This document shows, one piece after another, positions 18,802 through 27,610 of a DNA stretch of 64,000 bases. Source of the DNA: an uncultured Maribacter sp. (GTDB lineage: Bacteria > Bacteroidota > Bacteroidia > Flavobacteriales > Flavobacteriaceae). A program made the translations under genes and the position numbers. Each line of letters begins with the position of its first letter. Positions within the stretch are counted from its first letter, which is position 1. Where the stretch lies: assembly GCA_947493885.1 (NCBI GenBank), contig CANLTE010000003.1:62001-126000 (forward strand), in the 5' to 3' direction. The notes below the pieces were generated by a model. It did not search any database and was not told the origin of the DNA. It saw nothing but the letters and a program-made list of their open reading frames with translations.

Positions 18802-18866
18802 GAATGTATTGTGTGAACCTAATATAATATATAACCCGTTTGAGAAATCAAGCGGGTTTTGTTTTT
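18788..18866 (+). promoter_or_regulatory. his attenuator: antiterminator segment and intrinsic terminator
   Basis: Terminator: 11-bp stem AACCCGTTTGA (18833-18843) / TCAAGCGGGTT (18848-18858) with one G-U pair, a GAAA loop, and a T-rich tail to 18866. Antiterminator: CTCAAGCG at 18788-18795, inside the last codons of the leader peptide, can pair with CGTTTGAG at 18837-18844 (8 bp, one G-U) and so sequester the left terminator arm. The segment TCAAGCGAGGT in the leader looks like a copy of the right terminator arm TCAAGCGGGTT, which explains the mutually exclusive pairings. Confidence 0.85.
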
Positions 18867-18900
18867 AAACCAATTTGATTTCCAAACAAAATTTAAAGGA

Positions 18901-19758
18901 ATGACAAAAATTAGAATTGCAATTCAAAAATCTGGAAGATTAAATCAAGATTCAATTGAAATACTTAAAAATTGTGGTATTTCAATTGATAATGGAAAAG
19001 ATCAATTAAAGGCTTTTGCTAGAAATTTTCCGATGGAAGTTTTCTATTTAAGAAATGGAGATATTCCGCAATACCTAAAAGATGGAGTTGTTGATATTGC
19101 TATTATCGGAGAAAATGTTTTAATCGAAAAAGGAGAAGGAATTACTATTGCCGAAAAGCTTGGTTTTTCCAAATGTAAAGTATCTTTAGCAGTACCCAAA
19201 GCTATTGAATATAATTCCGTATCGTATTTTGAAGGTAAACGTATTGCTACTTCATATCCAAATACGGTTAAAAAATATTTTGAAGAAAAAGGTGTTAATG
19301 CGGACATTCATATTATAAATGGTTCCGTTGAAATTGCTCCAAACATTGGTTTAGCAGAGGGAATATGTGATATTGTTTCAAGTGGCAGTACATTATTTAA
19401 AAATGGTTTAAAAGAAGCAGAGGTAATGCTAACAAGTGAAGCCGTATTGGCGGTTTCTCCACAAATTTCTGAAGAAAGAAAAGAAATATTAAACAAATTA
19501 CAGTTCAGAATACAATCAGTTTTACAAGCTAGAAAATCCAAATATGTTTTATTAAATGCTCCGAATAATAAGTTGGATGCAATTATAAAGTTGTTGCCAG
19601 GAATGAGAAGTCCAACGGTATTACCTTTGGCAGAGGAAGGTTGGAGTTCTGTTCATACAGTAATAGATAAAAATAAATTTTGGGAAGTAATTGATGAGTT
19701 AAAGCAGGCTGGGGCAGAAGGTCTTTTGGTTTGTCCAATTGAGAAAATGGTTTTGTAA
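18901..19758 (+). CDS. hisG: ATP phosphoribosyltransferase HisG (long form)
   Basis: HisG condenses ATP and PRPP in the first, feedback-regulated step of histidine synthesis. The 285-aa product contains the catalytic lobes (RIAIQKSGRLNQDS, DIAIIGENVL, the PRPP-binding region EGICDIVSSGSTL) and the C-terminal ACT-like regulatory domain of the long-form enzyme (PGMRSPTVLPL to the end), so it does not need HisZ. The start is ATG 18901; an upstream in-frame start at 18859 would lie in the attenuator. Expression is expected to follow the leader attenuator. Confidence 0.96.
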   Translation: MTKIRIAIQKSGRLNQDSIEILKNCGISIDNGKDQLKAFARNFPMEVFYLRNGDIPQYLKDGVVDIAIIGENVLIEKGEGITIAEKLGFSKCKVSLAVPKAIEYNSVSYFEGKRIATSYPNTVKKYFEEKGVNADIHIINGSVEIAPNIGLAEGICDIVSSGSTLFKNGLKEAEVMLTSEAVLAVSPQISEERKEILNKLQFRIQSVLQARKSKYVLLNAPNNKLDAIIKLLPGMRSPTVLPLAEEGWSSVHTVIDKNKFWEVIDELKQAGAEGLLVCPIEKMVL

Positions 19759-19769
19759 ATTAAATTCAT

Positions 19770-20213
19770 ATGGAAAACCCTAAAATAGTTTTAATTCCTC
19801 AGCATGAATTGCACACTATTTTACCATTGGTATACAAGTTAAATGATGGAAAACTATCTAAAGAAGTGCTTTCAGAGAGGTTAGAAAACATTAAAAAGAC
19901 AAATTACCAATGTGTTGGAGCTTATATTGATGATAAGCTGATAGGAATATGTGGTATTTGGATTTTAAACAAGTTCTATATCGGAAAACATATTGAAGCC
20001 GATAATGTTTTTATAGAAAAAGAATATAGAAGTTACGGTGTTGGCAAGTTAATGTTAGATTGGGTATATAATTACGCTAAAGAGATTGGATGCAATAGCA
20101 CCGAATGTAATTGTTATGTAGACAATAAAAATGGTATTAAATTCTGGGAAAACCAAGGTTATGTTGCAGAAGGATACCACATGAGAAATGTTTTTGATAG
20201 AAATAATGAATAA
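19770..20213 (+). CDS. GNAT-family N-acetyltransferase
   Basis: A 147-aa protein with the GNAT fold signature: an N-terminal helix pair, beta-strands around GAYIDDKLIGICGIW, and the acetyl-CoA loop EYRSYGVGKLML (R-x-x-G-x-G), ending with a KFWENQGY element typical of the family. It sits between hisG and hisD and overlaps the hisD start by 8 bases, so it is co-expressed with histidine synthesis. The acceptor substrate is unknown; nothing in the pathway requires an acetyltransferase. Confidence 0.85.
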   Translation: MENPKIVLIPQHELHTILPLVYKLNDGKLSKEVLSERLENIKKTNYQCVGAYIDDKLIGICGIWILNKFYIGKHIEADNVFIEKEYRSYGVGKLMLDWVYNYAKEIGCNSTECNCYVDNKNGIKFWENQGYVAEGYHMRNVFDRNNE

Positions 20214-21489
20214 AATATATAACCCGGATAAAAAGGACTGGAGAAAGTTGTTAAAAAGGCCAACACAAACTGTTGCCGATATTGAAGCTACCGTGAATTC
20301 TATTTTTAATGAAGTTGCGGATGACGGGGATATTGTATTAAAAAAGTATACAGAAAAATTTGATGGGGTTTCTGTGGATAATCTTTTGGTTGCTACCGAA
20401 GAAATTGATGAGGCAAAAGGTTTAGTATCAAAAGAACTAAAAAACGCAATTGCCTTAGCCAAGAAAAACGTTGAAGCATTTCATGCAGCTCAGAAAACGG
20501 ATAAAGTAGAGGTAGAAACTGCTAACGGCGTTTTGTGCTGGCAAGAAAAAAGACCAATTCAAAAAGTTGGATTATATATACCAGGAGGAACGGCTCCTTT
20601 GTTTTCTACTATATTAATGTTAGCTGCGCCGGCAAATATTGCTGGTTGTAAAGAAATTGTATTGTGCTCACCCCCAAACAGAAATGGTAAAATACACCCT
20701 GCGATTTTATATACTGCTAATTTATGTGGTGTTACCAAAATATTTAAGGTAGGAGGCATACAAGCGATTGCAGGAATGACTTTTGGTACGGAAAGTATTC
20801 CACAAGTGTATAAAATATTTGGACCAGGAAATCAATATGTAACAGTGGCAAAACAAATAGCAACTAAACATGGCGTTGCTATTGATATGCCTGCAGGGCC
20901 AAGTGAGCTATTGGTTGTGGCTGACAATACAGCGAATGCAACTTTTGTGGCCTCAGATTTACTAAGTCAAGCGGAACATGGAGTAGATAGTCAGGTTATT
21001 TTAGTATCAACTTCTAAAGAATTTATGCTACTTGTAGAACAGGAAATAGCTAAGCAGCTTAATGAGTTGCCTCGTAAGGCAATTGCAGAAAAGTCCATTG
21101 CTAACAGTAAATTAATTTATGTAGCTGATGATAAAACAGCTATTGATTTAATTAATGAATATGGACCAGAACACTATATTGTGTGTATGGCAAATGAAGA
21201 AGAGTATATAGATAGTATAGAAAATGCGGGATCTGTGTTTATAGGGAATTATACTCCAGAAAGTGCAGGAGATTATGCATCAGGTACTAATCATACCTTG
21301 CCAACAAATGGCTATGCCAAACAGTATAGTGGGGTTAATTTAGATAGTTTTATGAAGAGTATGACGTTTCAGAAAATATCTGAAACAGGAATAAAAGAAA
21401 TCGGAAAAGCTATTGAGTTAATGGCAGAAGCAGAAGGATTACAAGCTCATAGAAATGCAGTAACATTACGTTTAAAAAGTTTAAAATAA
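20206..21489 (+). CDS. hisD: Histidinol dehydrogenase HisD
   Basis: HisD oxidises histidinol to histidine in two NAD-dependent steps with a bound zinc. The 427-aa protein has GLYIPGGTAPLFST, GPGNQYVTVAKQ, SQAEHG with zinc ligands, GPEHYIV and the C-terminal SGTNHTLPTNGYA motif. The start is ATG 20206 (MNKIYNP), which overlaps the end of the GNAT gene; a further upstream ATG at 20188 adds six residues that are read in the GNAT gene's region. The stop shares a base with the hisC ATG. Confidence 0.96.
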   Translation: MNKIYNPDKKDWRKLLKRPTQTVADIEATVNSIFNEVADDGDIVLKKYTEKFDGVSVDNLLVATEEIDEAKGLVSKELKNAIALAKKNVEAFHAAQKTDKVEVETANGVLCWQEKRPIQKVGLYIPGGTAPLFSTILMLAAPANIAGCKEIVLCSPPNRNGKIHPAILYTANLCGVTKIFKVGGIQAIAGMTFGTESIPQVYKIFGPGNQYVTVAKQIATKHGVAIDMPAGPSELLVVADNTANATFVASDLLSQAEHGVDSQVILVSTSKEFMLLVEQEIAKQLNELPRKAIAEKSIANSKLIYVADDKTAIDLINEYGPEHYIVCMANEEEYIDSIENAGSVFIGNYTPESAGDYASGTNHTLPTNGYAKQYSGVNLDSFMKSMTFQKISETGIKEIGKAIELMAEAEGLQAHRNAVTLRLKSLK

Positions 21490-22535
21490 TGTTTAGTTTA
21501 GAAAATATAACAAGAGAAAATGTAAAAGCATTACAGCCATACTCATCTGCTAGAGATGAATATGTGTCTGATGGTTCCGCTATGGTGTTTTTAGATGCGA
21601 ATGAAAATCCGTTTGAAAATGGAGTAAATAGGTATCCTGATCCTCAACAACGTAGTTTAAAAGCTGTTTTAGCTGAACAAAAAGGTGTAAAACCAGAAAA
21701 TATTCTTTTGGGTAATGGTAGTGATGAAGTTTTAGATCTTTTATTTAGAGCTTTTTGTGAACCAAAGAAAGATAATATTATTACGCTACCACCAACTTAC
21801 GGAATGTACAAGGTGTTATGTGGTATTAATACTGTAGAGAATAAGGAAGTATTACTAACAGATGATTTTGAACCCAATGTGGATAAAATATTGGGCACTG
21901 TAACCAATGATACAAAGTTTGTGTTTTTGTGCTCGCCAAATAATCCAACAGGAAACAGTTTTTCAGAAGAAAGTATTTTTAAAATATTAGAAGGTTTTAA
22001 TGGCTTAGTAGTTATTGATGAAGCTTATATAGACTTTTCTAAAACCAATACTTGGATTAATCAGTTAGAGAAGTATCCTAATCTTATAGTAACGCAAACT
22101 TTATCTAAAGCTTACGGAATGGCAGGTATCCGTTTAGGCTTGTGTTATGCCTCAGAAGAAATTATAACTGTTTTAAATAAAATTAAACCACCTTATAATG
22201 TTAATGAGCTTACACAGCAAAGAGCATTAGAACGTGTTTTAGATGGAAAATCTGTAGCTACAGAAATAGCTTGTATTTTAGAAGAAAGAGAAAAACTATC
22301 TAAAACATTAGCACAGGTTAGTCATGTAACTAAGGTTTATAACTCCGATGCTAATTTTATACTAGCAAAAGTAGACGATGCGACTAAAAGATATAATCAA
22401 TTGTTAGAAAAAGGAATAGTAGTTCGTAATAGAACAACGCAGGCTTTATGTGAAAATACGTTGCGCTTTACTGTTGGAACAGTAGAGGAAAATGAGAAAT
22501 TGATTGCAGTATTACAATCTATTTCGAAATCCTGA
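21489..22535 (+). CDS. hisC: Histidinol-phosphate aminotransferase HisC
   Basis: A 348-aa fold-type I PLP aminotransferase that transaminates imidazole-acetol phosphate. Seen: LDANENPFENG near the N terminus, LLGNGSDEVLDLL, CSPNNPTGN, VIDEAYIDF and the PLP-lysine motif TLSKAYGMAGIRLG. Its ATG overlaps the hisD stop (TAATG). The TGA stop lies inside the left palindromic repeat of the element that follows, so the last one or two codons may have been set by that insertion. Confidence 0.96.
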   Translation: MFSLENITRENVKALQPYSSARDEYVSDGSAMVFLDANENPFENGVNRYPDPQQRSLKAVLAEQKGVKPENILLGNGSDEVLDLLFRAFCEPKKDNIITLPPTYGMYKVLCGINTVENKEVLLTDDFEPNVDKILGTVTNDTKFVFLCSPNNPTGNSFSEESIFKILEGFNGLVVIDEAYIDFSKTNTWINQLEKYPNLIVTQTLSKAYGMAGIRLGLCYASEEIITVLNKIKPPYNVNELTQQRALERVLDGKSVATEIACILEEREKLSKTLAQVSHVTKVYNSDANFILAKVDDATKRYNQLLEKGIVVRNRTTQALCENTLRFTVGTVEENEKLIAVLQSISKS

Positions 22536-22546
22536 ACTTGATTCAG
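22532..22546. repeat. Left palindromic repeat of the GIY-YIG element
   Basis: CTGAACTTGATTCAG; arms CTGAA / TTCAG. It supplies the TGA stop of hisC (22533-22535). The same kind of repeat occurs inverted at the right end. Confidence 0.7.
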
Positions 22547-22580
22547 GAATGGTTGAATGAACGCTAAATGATTGTTAATA

Positions 22581-22862
22581 TTGGAGAAGTATTATGTATA
22601 CATTTTGTCAAACAAAAATAGGACAGTACTCTATATAGGTTATACAGATAATTTGAAAAGAAGAGTAAAACAACATGAAGATAAAATAGGAGCATTGTTT
22701 ACTAAAAAATAGAATGCTATAGAATTGGTCTATTTTGAGCAATATGAAGTTAAAAAGGAAGCAAAAGTAAGAGAAAAACAATTAAAGAATTGGCGTAAAG
22801 AGTGGAAGTGGAATTTGATTAAAGAGTCAAATCCTGAATTAAAAATATTAGGAATAGAATAG
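22581..22862 (+). pseudogene. GIY-YIG endonuclease-like gene with internal stop
   Basis: One frame, 93 codons, reads as a small GIY-YIG protein: YYVYILSNKN at the start, TVLYIGYTDNLKRRVKQHE (GIY-YIG core with the catalytic-type Arg), then VYFEQYEVKKEAKVREKQLK and NWRKEWKWNLI, matching the UvrC N-terminal-like single-domain family. Codon 44 is TAG (22710-22712), probably from TAT or TAC, and the family's start Met is a TTG here, so the gene is most likely dead unless the stop is read through. It fills the element between the two palindromic repeats. Confidence 0.85.
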
Positions 22863-22902
22863 TAAACCCTCAATGAGTTTAGGGCTTTATAACGAACAGA
22901 TA

Positions 22903-22917
22903 CTGAAACAAGTTCAG
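22903..22917. repeat. Right palindromic repeat of the GIY-YIG element
   Basis: CTGAAACAAGTTCAG; the inverted partner of the repeat at 22532-22546, differing at one base. It ends 4 bases before the hisB ATG, so it occupies the hisB ribosome-binding region. Confidence 0.7.
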
Positions 22918-22921
22918 CATT

Positions 22922-24061
22922 ATGAAAAAAGTATTATTTATAGACAGAGATGGTACGCTGGTATTAGAGCCACCAGTAGATTATCAATTAGATAGTTTAG
23001 AAAAGTTAGAATACTACCCAAAAGTATTCCAATATATGGCAAAAATTGCCTCTGAATTAGATTATGAATTGGTGATGGTAACAAATCAAGATGGTTTAGG
23101 GACAGACTCTTTTCCAGAGGATACATTTTGGCCAGCTCAGAACAAGATTATTTCAGCTTTTGAAAAAGAGGGAGTAGTATTCAGTGCTATACATATAGAT
23201 AAAACATTTCCACAAGAAAATGCAGATACTCGTAAGCCCAGAACAGGATTGTTAACGCAGTATTTTGATAAAGAACAATACGATTTAGAAAATTCATTTG
23301 TTTTGGGAGACCGTATTACGGATATGGAATTGGCAAAAAATTTAGGAGCTAGAGGTATTTTCTTATCAGAAGACCCTGGGTTAGGAGCAGATGAAATAGA
23401 AACTGATAAACAAGCTATTCTAGATTGTATAGCCCTAACGTCTACAGATTGGGCAGCAATCTATGAGTTTTTAAAATTAGAAGACCGTGTAGCAGAAATA
23501 ACAAGAAACACCAATGAAACTAAGATATATATTAAACTAAATCTCGATGGTTCTGGTAAAAACGATATTGCTACTGGTTTACATTTTTTTGATCATATGT
23601 TAGATCAAATTGGTCGTCACGGGGCAATGGATTTAACGGTAAAGGTAGATGGAGATTTAGAGGTAGACGAGCACCATACTATAGAAGATACTATGATAGC
23701 TTTAGGAGAATTATTCTCTAAAGCATTAGGAAACAAGCTAGGCATAGAGCGTTACGGATTCTGTTTACCAATGGATGATTGTTTAGCACAAGCTGCGGTA
23801 GATTTTGGTGGTCGCCCTTGGTTGGTATGGGAAGCCGATTTTAAACGAGAAAAAATAGGAGATATGCCTACAGAAATGTTTTTACACTTATTTAAATCGT
23901 TTACAGATGGAGCAAAATGTAATCTAAACATAAAAGCAGAAGGAGATAACGAGCACCATAAAATCGAAGGTATCTTTAAAGCATTTGCAAAAGCAATGAA
24001 AATGGCAGTAAAACGCGATGCTAATAAAATGTTTTTACCAAGTACAAAAGGAATGTTATAA
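22922..24061 (+). CDS. hisB: Bifunctional histidinol-phosphatase / imidazoleglycerol-phosphate dehydratase HisB
   Basis: A 379-aa fusion. The N-terminal HAD phosphatase (about 1-165) has FIDRDGTLV with the nucleophile Asp, MVTNQDGLG and [12 protein letters not shown]; it hydrolyses histidinol phosphate. The C-terminal IGPD domain (about 190-379) has [23 protein letters not shown] and [11 protein letters not shown] with the manganese-binding His/Glu residues; it dehydrates imidazole-glycerol phosphate. The start lies right against the right repeat of the upstream element, so its translation signals may have been altered by the insertion. Confidence 0.96.
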   Translation: MKKVLFIDRDGTLVLEPPVDYQLDSLEKLEYYPKVFQYMAKIASELDYELVMVTNQDGLGTDSFPEDTFWPAQNKIISAFEKEGVVFSAIHIDKTFPQENADTRKPRTGLLTQYFDKEQYDLENSFVLGDRITDMELAKNLGARGIFLSEDPGLGADEIETDKQAILDCIALTSTDWAAIYEFLKLEDRVAEITRNTNETKIYIKLNLDGSGKNDIATGLHFFDHMLDQIGRHGAMDLTVKVDGDLEVDEHHTIEDTMIALGELFSKALGNKLGIERYGFCLPMDDCLAQAAVDFGGRPWLVWEADFKREKIGDMPTEMFLHLFKSFTDGAKCNLNIKAEGDNEHHKIEGIFKAFAKAMKMAVKRDANKMFLPSTKGML

Positions 24062-24062
24062 T

Positions 24063-24121
24063 TAAGTGGTTAAGAATTAAGGCGTTGATGTTTTTTAACT
24101 ACTTACATTCTTAACTGCTTA
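24063..24121. repeat. Imperfect inverted repeat between hisB and hisH
   Basis: TAAGTGGTTAAGAAT (24063-24077) and ATTCTTAACTGCTTA (24107-24121) pair in 13 of 15 positions around a 29-base spacer. There is no T-tract, so it does not look like a terminator. It may be a relic of a small repeat element, as nearly all other joints in this operon are tight. Confidence 0.5.
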
Positions 24122-24136
24122 ACTACTTATATAAAA

Positions 24137-24718
24137 ATGAAAATTGTAATCATAAATTACGGAGCAGGAAACATACAAAGCATCAAATTCGCAATTCAAC
24201 GCTTAGGTTACGAGGCTGTTTTAAGCGATGATGTAGAAGAAATAAAAGCCGCAGATAAAGTAATATTTCCTGGAGTTGGGGAGGCTAGCAGCGCTATGAA
24301 AAAACTTCGAGATAGCGGATTAGATAAGTTAATACCTACATTAAAACAACCCGTTTTTGGAATTTGTTTAGGAATGCAACTTATGTGTACTTCTTCAGAA
24401 GAGGGAAATACAACAGGACTTGGGATTTTTGATATCAGTGTTGTTAAATTTTCTAATAACGTAAAAGTACCGCAAATAGGATGGAATCAAATTGTAAATC
24501 TAAAATCTGATTTGTTCAAAGATATTTCTGAGAACGAGTATATTTATTTAGTACATAGTTATTATGCTCCATTATGTAACGAAACCATTGCAGAAGCAGA
24601 TTACGGTCTTAATTATAGCGCAGCTTTACAAAAAAATAATTTTTACGGAACACAATTTCATCCAGAGAAAAGTAGTAGTGTTGGGGAGAAAATACTAACC
24701 AATTTCTTGAAAATGTAA
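24137..24718 (+). CDS. hisH: Imidazole glycerol phosphate synthase glutaminase subunit HisH
   Basis: HisH hydrolyses glutamine and feeds ammonia to HisF. The 193-aa class I amidotransferase has NYGAGNIQS at the N terminus, the nucleophile Cys in FGICLGMQLM (near 80), and the His-Glu pair in QFHPEKSS near 177. Its stop shares a base with the ATG of the following GNAT gene; its partner hisF lies three genes downstream. Confidence 0.96.
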   Translation: MKIVIINYGAGNIQSIKFAIQRLGYEAVLSDDVEEIKAADKVIFPGVGEASSAMKKLRDSGLDKLIPTLKQPVFGICLGMQLMCTSSEEGNTTGLGIFDISVVKFSNNVKVPQIGWNQIVNLKSDLFKDISENEYIYLVHSYYAPLCNETIAEADYGLNYSAALQKNNFYGTQFHPEKSSSVGEKILTNFLKM

Positions 24719-25134
24719 TGAATACTAACTTTTATATATCATCAAATAAATCCAAGTTGAATTTAGGTTATATTCAAGAATATCTCGCTAATCAATCATA
24801 TTGGGCAAAAGGAAGAAGCATGAAATTAGTAAAACAATCTGTTGATAATTCATTGTGTTTTGGAGTGTATACCAAAGATGATAAGCAAGTAGGCTTTGCT
24901 AGAGTAGTTACTGATTATGTGGTTTTTGCTTGGATAATGGATGTTTTTATTAATGAAGATTATCAAGGAAACGGATTGGCAAAAATGCTTTTAAATCATA
25001 TAGTTAATACACCAGATTTGCAAAATGTTAATGGAATAGGCTTGAGAACAAAAGATGCACATGGTCTTTATAAAAAATATGGGTTTCAGGACATTCCTAA
25101 TCCTGAAACATGGATGTTTAAAAAGAACTTATAA
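24718..25134 (+). CDS. GNAT-family N-acetyltransferase
   Basis: A 138-aa protein starting at TAATG overlap with hisH. GNAT hallmarks: LGYIQEYLANQSYWAKGR near the N terminus, FARVVTDYVVFAWIMDVFI beta-strands, and the acetyl-CoA loop DYQGNGLAKMLL (Q-x-x-G-x-A), then a GLYKKYGF element. It resembles the single-domain acetyltransferases related to YjdJ/PanM-like proteins, with unknown acceptor. It is one of three unrelated-looking GNAT genes embedded in this his operon. Confidence 0.88.
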   Translation: MNTNFYISSNKSKLNLGYIQEYLANQSYWAKGRSMKLVKQSVDNSLCFGVYTKDDKQVGFARVVTDYVVFAWIMDVFINEDYQGNGLAKMLLNHIVNTPDLQNVNGIGLRTKDAHGLYKKYGFQDIPNPETWMFKKNL

Positions 25135-25179
25135 TTTTAGCGAATAGGAAATACCGCAATACTAAATACTTAAAAGAAA

Positions 25180-25908
25180 ATGAGAATAATACCAGCTATA
25201 GATATTATAGAAGGGCAGTGTGTAAGACTTTCAAAAGGAGACTATGATACTAAGAAAGTGTATAATCAAAACCCATTGGAAGTAGCAAAACAGTTTGAAG
25301 CACATGGAATAACGCACTTGCATTTGGTAGATTTAGACGGGGCTAAGTCCAAGCATATTGTAAATCATAAGATTTTAGAACAAATTGCTACAAAAACCAA
25401 ATTAAAGATTGATTTTGGTGGTGGATTAAAAACCGATGAAGATTTACGTATAGCTTTTGAATGTGGAGCAAATCAAATTACCGGAGGTAGTATTGCTGTT
25501 AAAAACAGAGCTACGTTTACAAATTGGTTAGAGACGTTTGGTTCGGATAAAATTATACTTGGTGCAGACGCTAAAGATGAAAAAGTTGCAGTTTCTGGTT
25601 GGTTAGAAGAATCTAAAGAAGAGTTAATCCCTTTTATTCAGGCGTATCAAAAAGAAGGAGTTAGTTATGTAATCTGTACAGATATTAGTAAAGATGGTAT
25701 GTTGGAAGGTCCATCTTTTAAGTTATATCAAAAAATATTAGATCAGGCAGAATCTGGTTTAAAATTAATAGCGAGTGGGGGCATATCTACTTTTGATGAA
25801 TTGCCAAAATTAGCTGAGTTAGGTTGCGAAGGAACTATTATTGGTAAAGCTATTTATGAGAATAGAATTAGTTTAAGGCAATTGGAAAATTTTATTCTGA
25901 ATAATTAA
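25180..25908 (+). CDS. hisA: Phosphoribosyl-formimino imidazole carboxamide isomerase HisA
   Basis: HisA is the TIM-barrel Amadori isomerase (ProFAR to PRFAR). The 242-aa protein begins [16 protein letters not shown] with the catalytic Asp, contains DLDGAKSKH and [11 protein letters not shown], the second catalytic Asp in [10 protein letters not shown], and the phosphate loop ASGGIST. Half-barrel similarity to hisF (26259-27014) is visible in these same motifs. Confidence 0.96.
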   Translation: MRIIPAIDIIEGQCVRLSKGDYDTKKVYNQNPLEVAKQFEAHGITHLHLVDLDGAKSKHIVNHKILEQIATKTKLKIDFGGGLKTDEDLRIAFECGANQITGGSIAVKNRATFTNWLETFGSDKIILGADAKDEKVAVSGWLEESKEELIPFIQAYQKEGVSYVICTDISKDGMLEGPSFKLYQKILDQAESGLKLIASGGISTFDELPKLAELGCEGTIIGKAIYENRISLRQLENFILNN

Positions 25909-25911
25909 AAA

Positions 25912-26253
25912 ATGGAAGCTAAGGGTTTAAGTTGGGATGATTTTTCTAAAGTAGAAATGCGCATTGGAACAGTTATTTCAGCAGAGGTGTTTATAGAGGT
26001 TAGAAACCCTGCATATAAAATCACCATAGATTTTGGTTTTTTAGGAGTTAAAAAAACATCGGCTCAGATAACAAAGCTGTATACTTGCCAAGAAATTATA
26101 GGAAAACAGGTAATAGCGGTTATAAATTTTCCTCCCAAACAAATTGCTAATATGATGAGTGAATGTCTAATACTAGGCGGATTAGGAGATGATAAGGAAG
26201 TAATATTAATACAACCAGAACGTAACGTAAAAAACGGAACAAAAATAGGATAG
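25912..26253 (+). CDS. CsaA-like tRNA-binding domain protein
   Basis: A 113-aa protein made only of a tRNA-binding OB fold: [17 protein letters not shown] at the start, [14 protein letters not shown] in the middle and [22 protein letters not shown] at the end (dash marks one omitted residue). This matches the CsaA family, described as tRNA-binding and as an export-linked chaperone in Bacillus. It sits 3 bases behind hisA and 5 before hisF, so it is embedded in the his operon although it has no role in the pathway. Confidence 0.9.
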   Translation: MEAKGLSWDDFSKVEMRIGTVISAEVFIEVRNPAYKITIDFGFLGVKKTSAQITKLYTCQEIIGKQVIAVINFPPKQIANMMSECLILGGLGDDKEVILIQPERNVKNGTKIG

Positions 26254-26258
26254 GTACT

Positions 26259-27014
26259 ATGCTTACAAAACGAATTATACCTTGCTTAGATATTAAAAAC
26301 GGCAGAACGGTAAAAGGAATCAATTTTGTTGATTTACGAGATGCTGGAGATCCTGTAGAATTGGCTAAAATATATGCGGAAGCAGGAGCCGATGAGCTTG
26401 TTTTTTTAGATATCTCGGCGACGGAAGAAAGAAGAAGGACTTTGGCAGATTTGGTGTATCATGTGGCAGAAAAAGTTAATATACCCTTTACAGTTGGTGG
26501 CGGAATTTCATCAGTAAAGGATGTAGATATTTTGTTGCAAAATGGCGCGGATAAAGTATCTATTAATTCTTCGGCCGTAAAAAATCCCCAGTTGATTAAT
26601 GACTTGGTGGCTAAATTTGGCTCACAGTGTATTGTTGTAGCTATTGATGCTAAACAAATTGATGGAGAATGGATTGTACATTTGGTGGGTGGAAAGGTAC
26701 CTACAGAATTAAACTTATTCGACTGGGCTAAAGAAGTGGAAAGGAGAGGAGCTGGTGAAATTTTGTTTACTTCTATGAATAACGATGGTACAAAAAATGG
26801 CTTTGCAAATGAAGCTTTGGCAAAGCTGTCGACAGAATTAAATATTCCAATAATAGCTTCTGGTGGAGCAGGCACAATGGAACATTTTACAGACACCTTT
26901 GTAGAAGGAAAAGCTGACGCAGCTTTAGCAGCAAGTGTTTTTCATTTTAAAGAAATAGAAATAATAGATTTGAAAAAAGAGTTAAGAAGAAACGGAATAT
27001 CCGTTAGAATTTAA
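26259..27014 (+). CDS. hisF: Imidazole glycerol phosphate synthase cyclase subunit HisF
   Basis: HisF forms imidazole-glycerol phosphate and AICAR from PRFAR and HisH-derived ammonia. The 251-aa TIM barrel begins [17 protein letters not shown] with the catalytic Asp, has [19 protein letters not shown], the second catalytic Asp in [10 protein letters not shown] and [13 protein letters not shown]. Normal length and all key motifs are intact. Confidence 0.97.
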   Translation: MLTKRIIPCLDIKNGRTVKGINFVDLRDAGDPVELAKIYAEAGADELVFLDISATEERRRTLADLVYHVAEKVNIPFTVGGGISSVKDVDILLQNGADKVSINSSAVKNPQLINDLVAKFGSQCIVVAIDAKQIDGEWIVHLVGGKVPTELNLFDWAKEVERRGAGEILFTSMNNDGTKNGFANEALAKLSTELNIPIIASGGAGTMEHFTDTFVEGKADAALAASVFHFKEIEIIDLKKELRRNGISVRI

Positions 27015-27017
27015 ATT

Positions 27018-27599
27018 TTGATAGAAGCAGGTAAACAACATAAAGATTTGGTTATTCGTATACTAGTTTCTGCTTTTGAAGAAATTAGAGAAGGTAATTC
27101 TATTAATTTTGTGATTAAACAGGACAATAATAGAATGCATCGAATGAAAGTTTTAATGGGATATTTATTTGAAAAGGCACTGTTGTTTGGTAAAGTCTTT
27201 ATATCCGATAATAAAAAAGCTTGTTTATTAATTACCTTTTCTAAGAAGGAAAAAGTAACATTAAAAACTATGATTTTAGACTTAGCTTTGGCTTTTAAAT
27301 GTATTGGCTTTAATAGGATTTTTAAGGTATTAAAACGGCAACAACTTTCTAAAAAATTCTATCCTAGAGAAAATCATATTAAACCCTTGATAATGGGAGC
27401 ATTTAAGGACTATTATGGAAAGGGAACTGCTGCTAAACTCGTTCTTCAGGTTAAAGATTTTTATAAGGAAAATAAACTACCAGTAATTATTGATACGGTA
27501 TCTGATTATAATGTGAAATTGTATCAAAAATTCGGATTTAAAATAATAGGAAAGGAAGAATCATTGGGCTATCCATTATACTTTCTTAGATTAAATTGA
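27018..27599 (+). CDS. GNAT-like acetyltransferase
   Basis: A 193-aa protein with a TTG start three bases after hisF. Residues 1-110 are poorly conserved and mixed helical; the C-terminal part has a GNAT-type acetyl-CoA loop (KDYYGKGTAAKLVL) and the closing YQKFGFKIIGKE element. It resembles the Bacteroidetes GNAT proteins with a long N-terminal arm. The stop overlaps the region where hisIE translation begins. Acceptor unknown; it is the third acetyltransferase in the operon. Confidence 0.75.
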   Translation: MIEAGKQHKDLVIRILVSAFEEIREGNSINFVIKQDNNRMHRMKVLMGYLFEKALLFGKVFISDNKKACLLITFSKKEKVTLKTMILDLALAFKCIGFNRIFKVLKRQQLSKKFYPRENHIKPLIMGAFKDYYGKGTAAKLVLQVKDFYKENKLPVIIDTVSDYNVKLYQKFGFKIIGKEESLGYPLYFLRLN

Positions 27600-27610
27600 T
27601 AAAAACTACG

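Larger units (their letters stand above)
22532..22917 (+). mobile_element. Candidate small GIY-YIG element with palindromic inverted ends
   Basis: A 386-base insert between hisC and hisB, bounded by 15-base copies of one sequence in opposite orientation: CTGAACTTGATTCAG at 22532-22546 and CTGAAACAAGTTCAG at 22903-22917 (14 of 15 match after reverse complement). Each copy is itself an imperfect palindrome. The only gene inside is a broken GIY-YIG reading frame. All other joints in this operon except hisB-hisH are tight, so the segment looks inserted. I see no obvious target-site duplication. Calling it mobile is inference from structure. Confidence 0.55.

Noticed and set aside
18859-18900. N-terminal extension of hisG
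   Set aside because: It would overlap the T-run of the attenuator terminator, and the family start matches ATG 18901.
22568-22625. ATG-started frame in the GIY-YIG element
   Set aside because: It is out of frame with the GIY-YIG homology and stops after a few codons.
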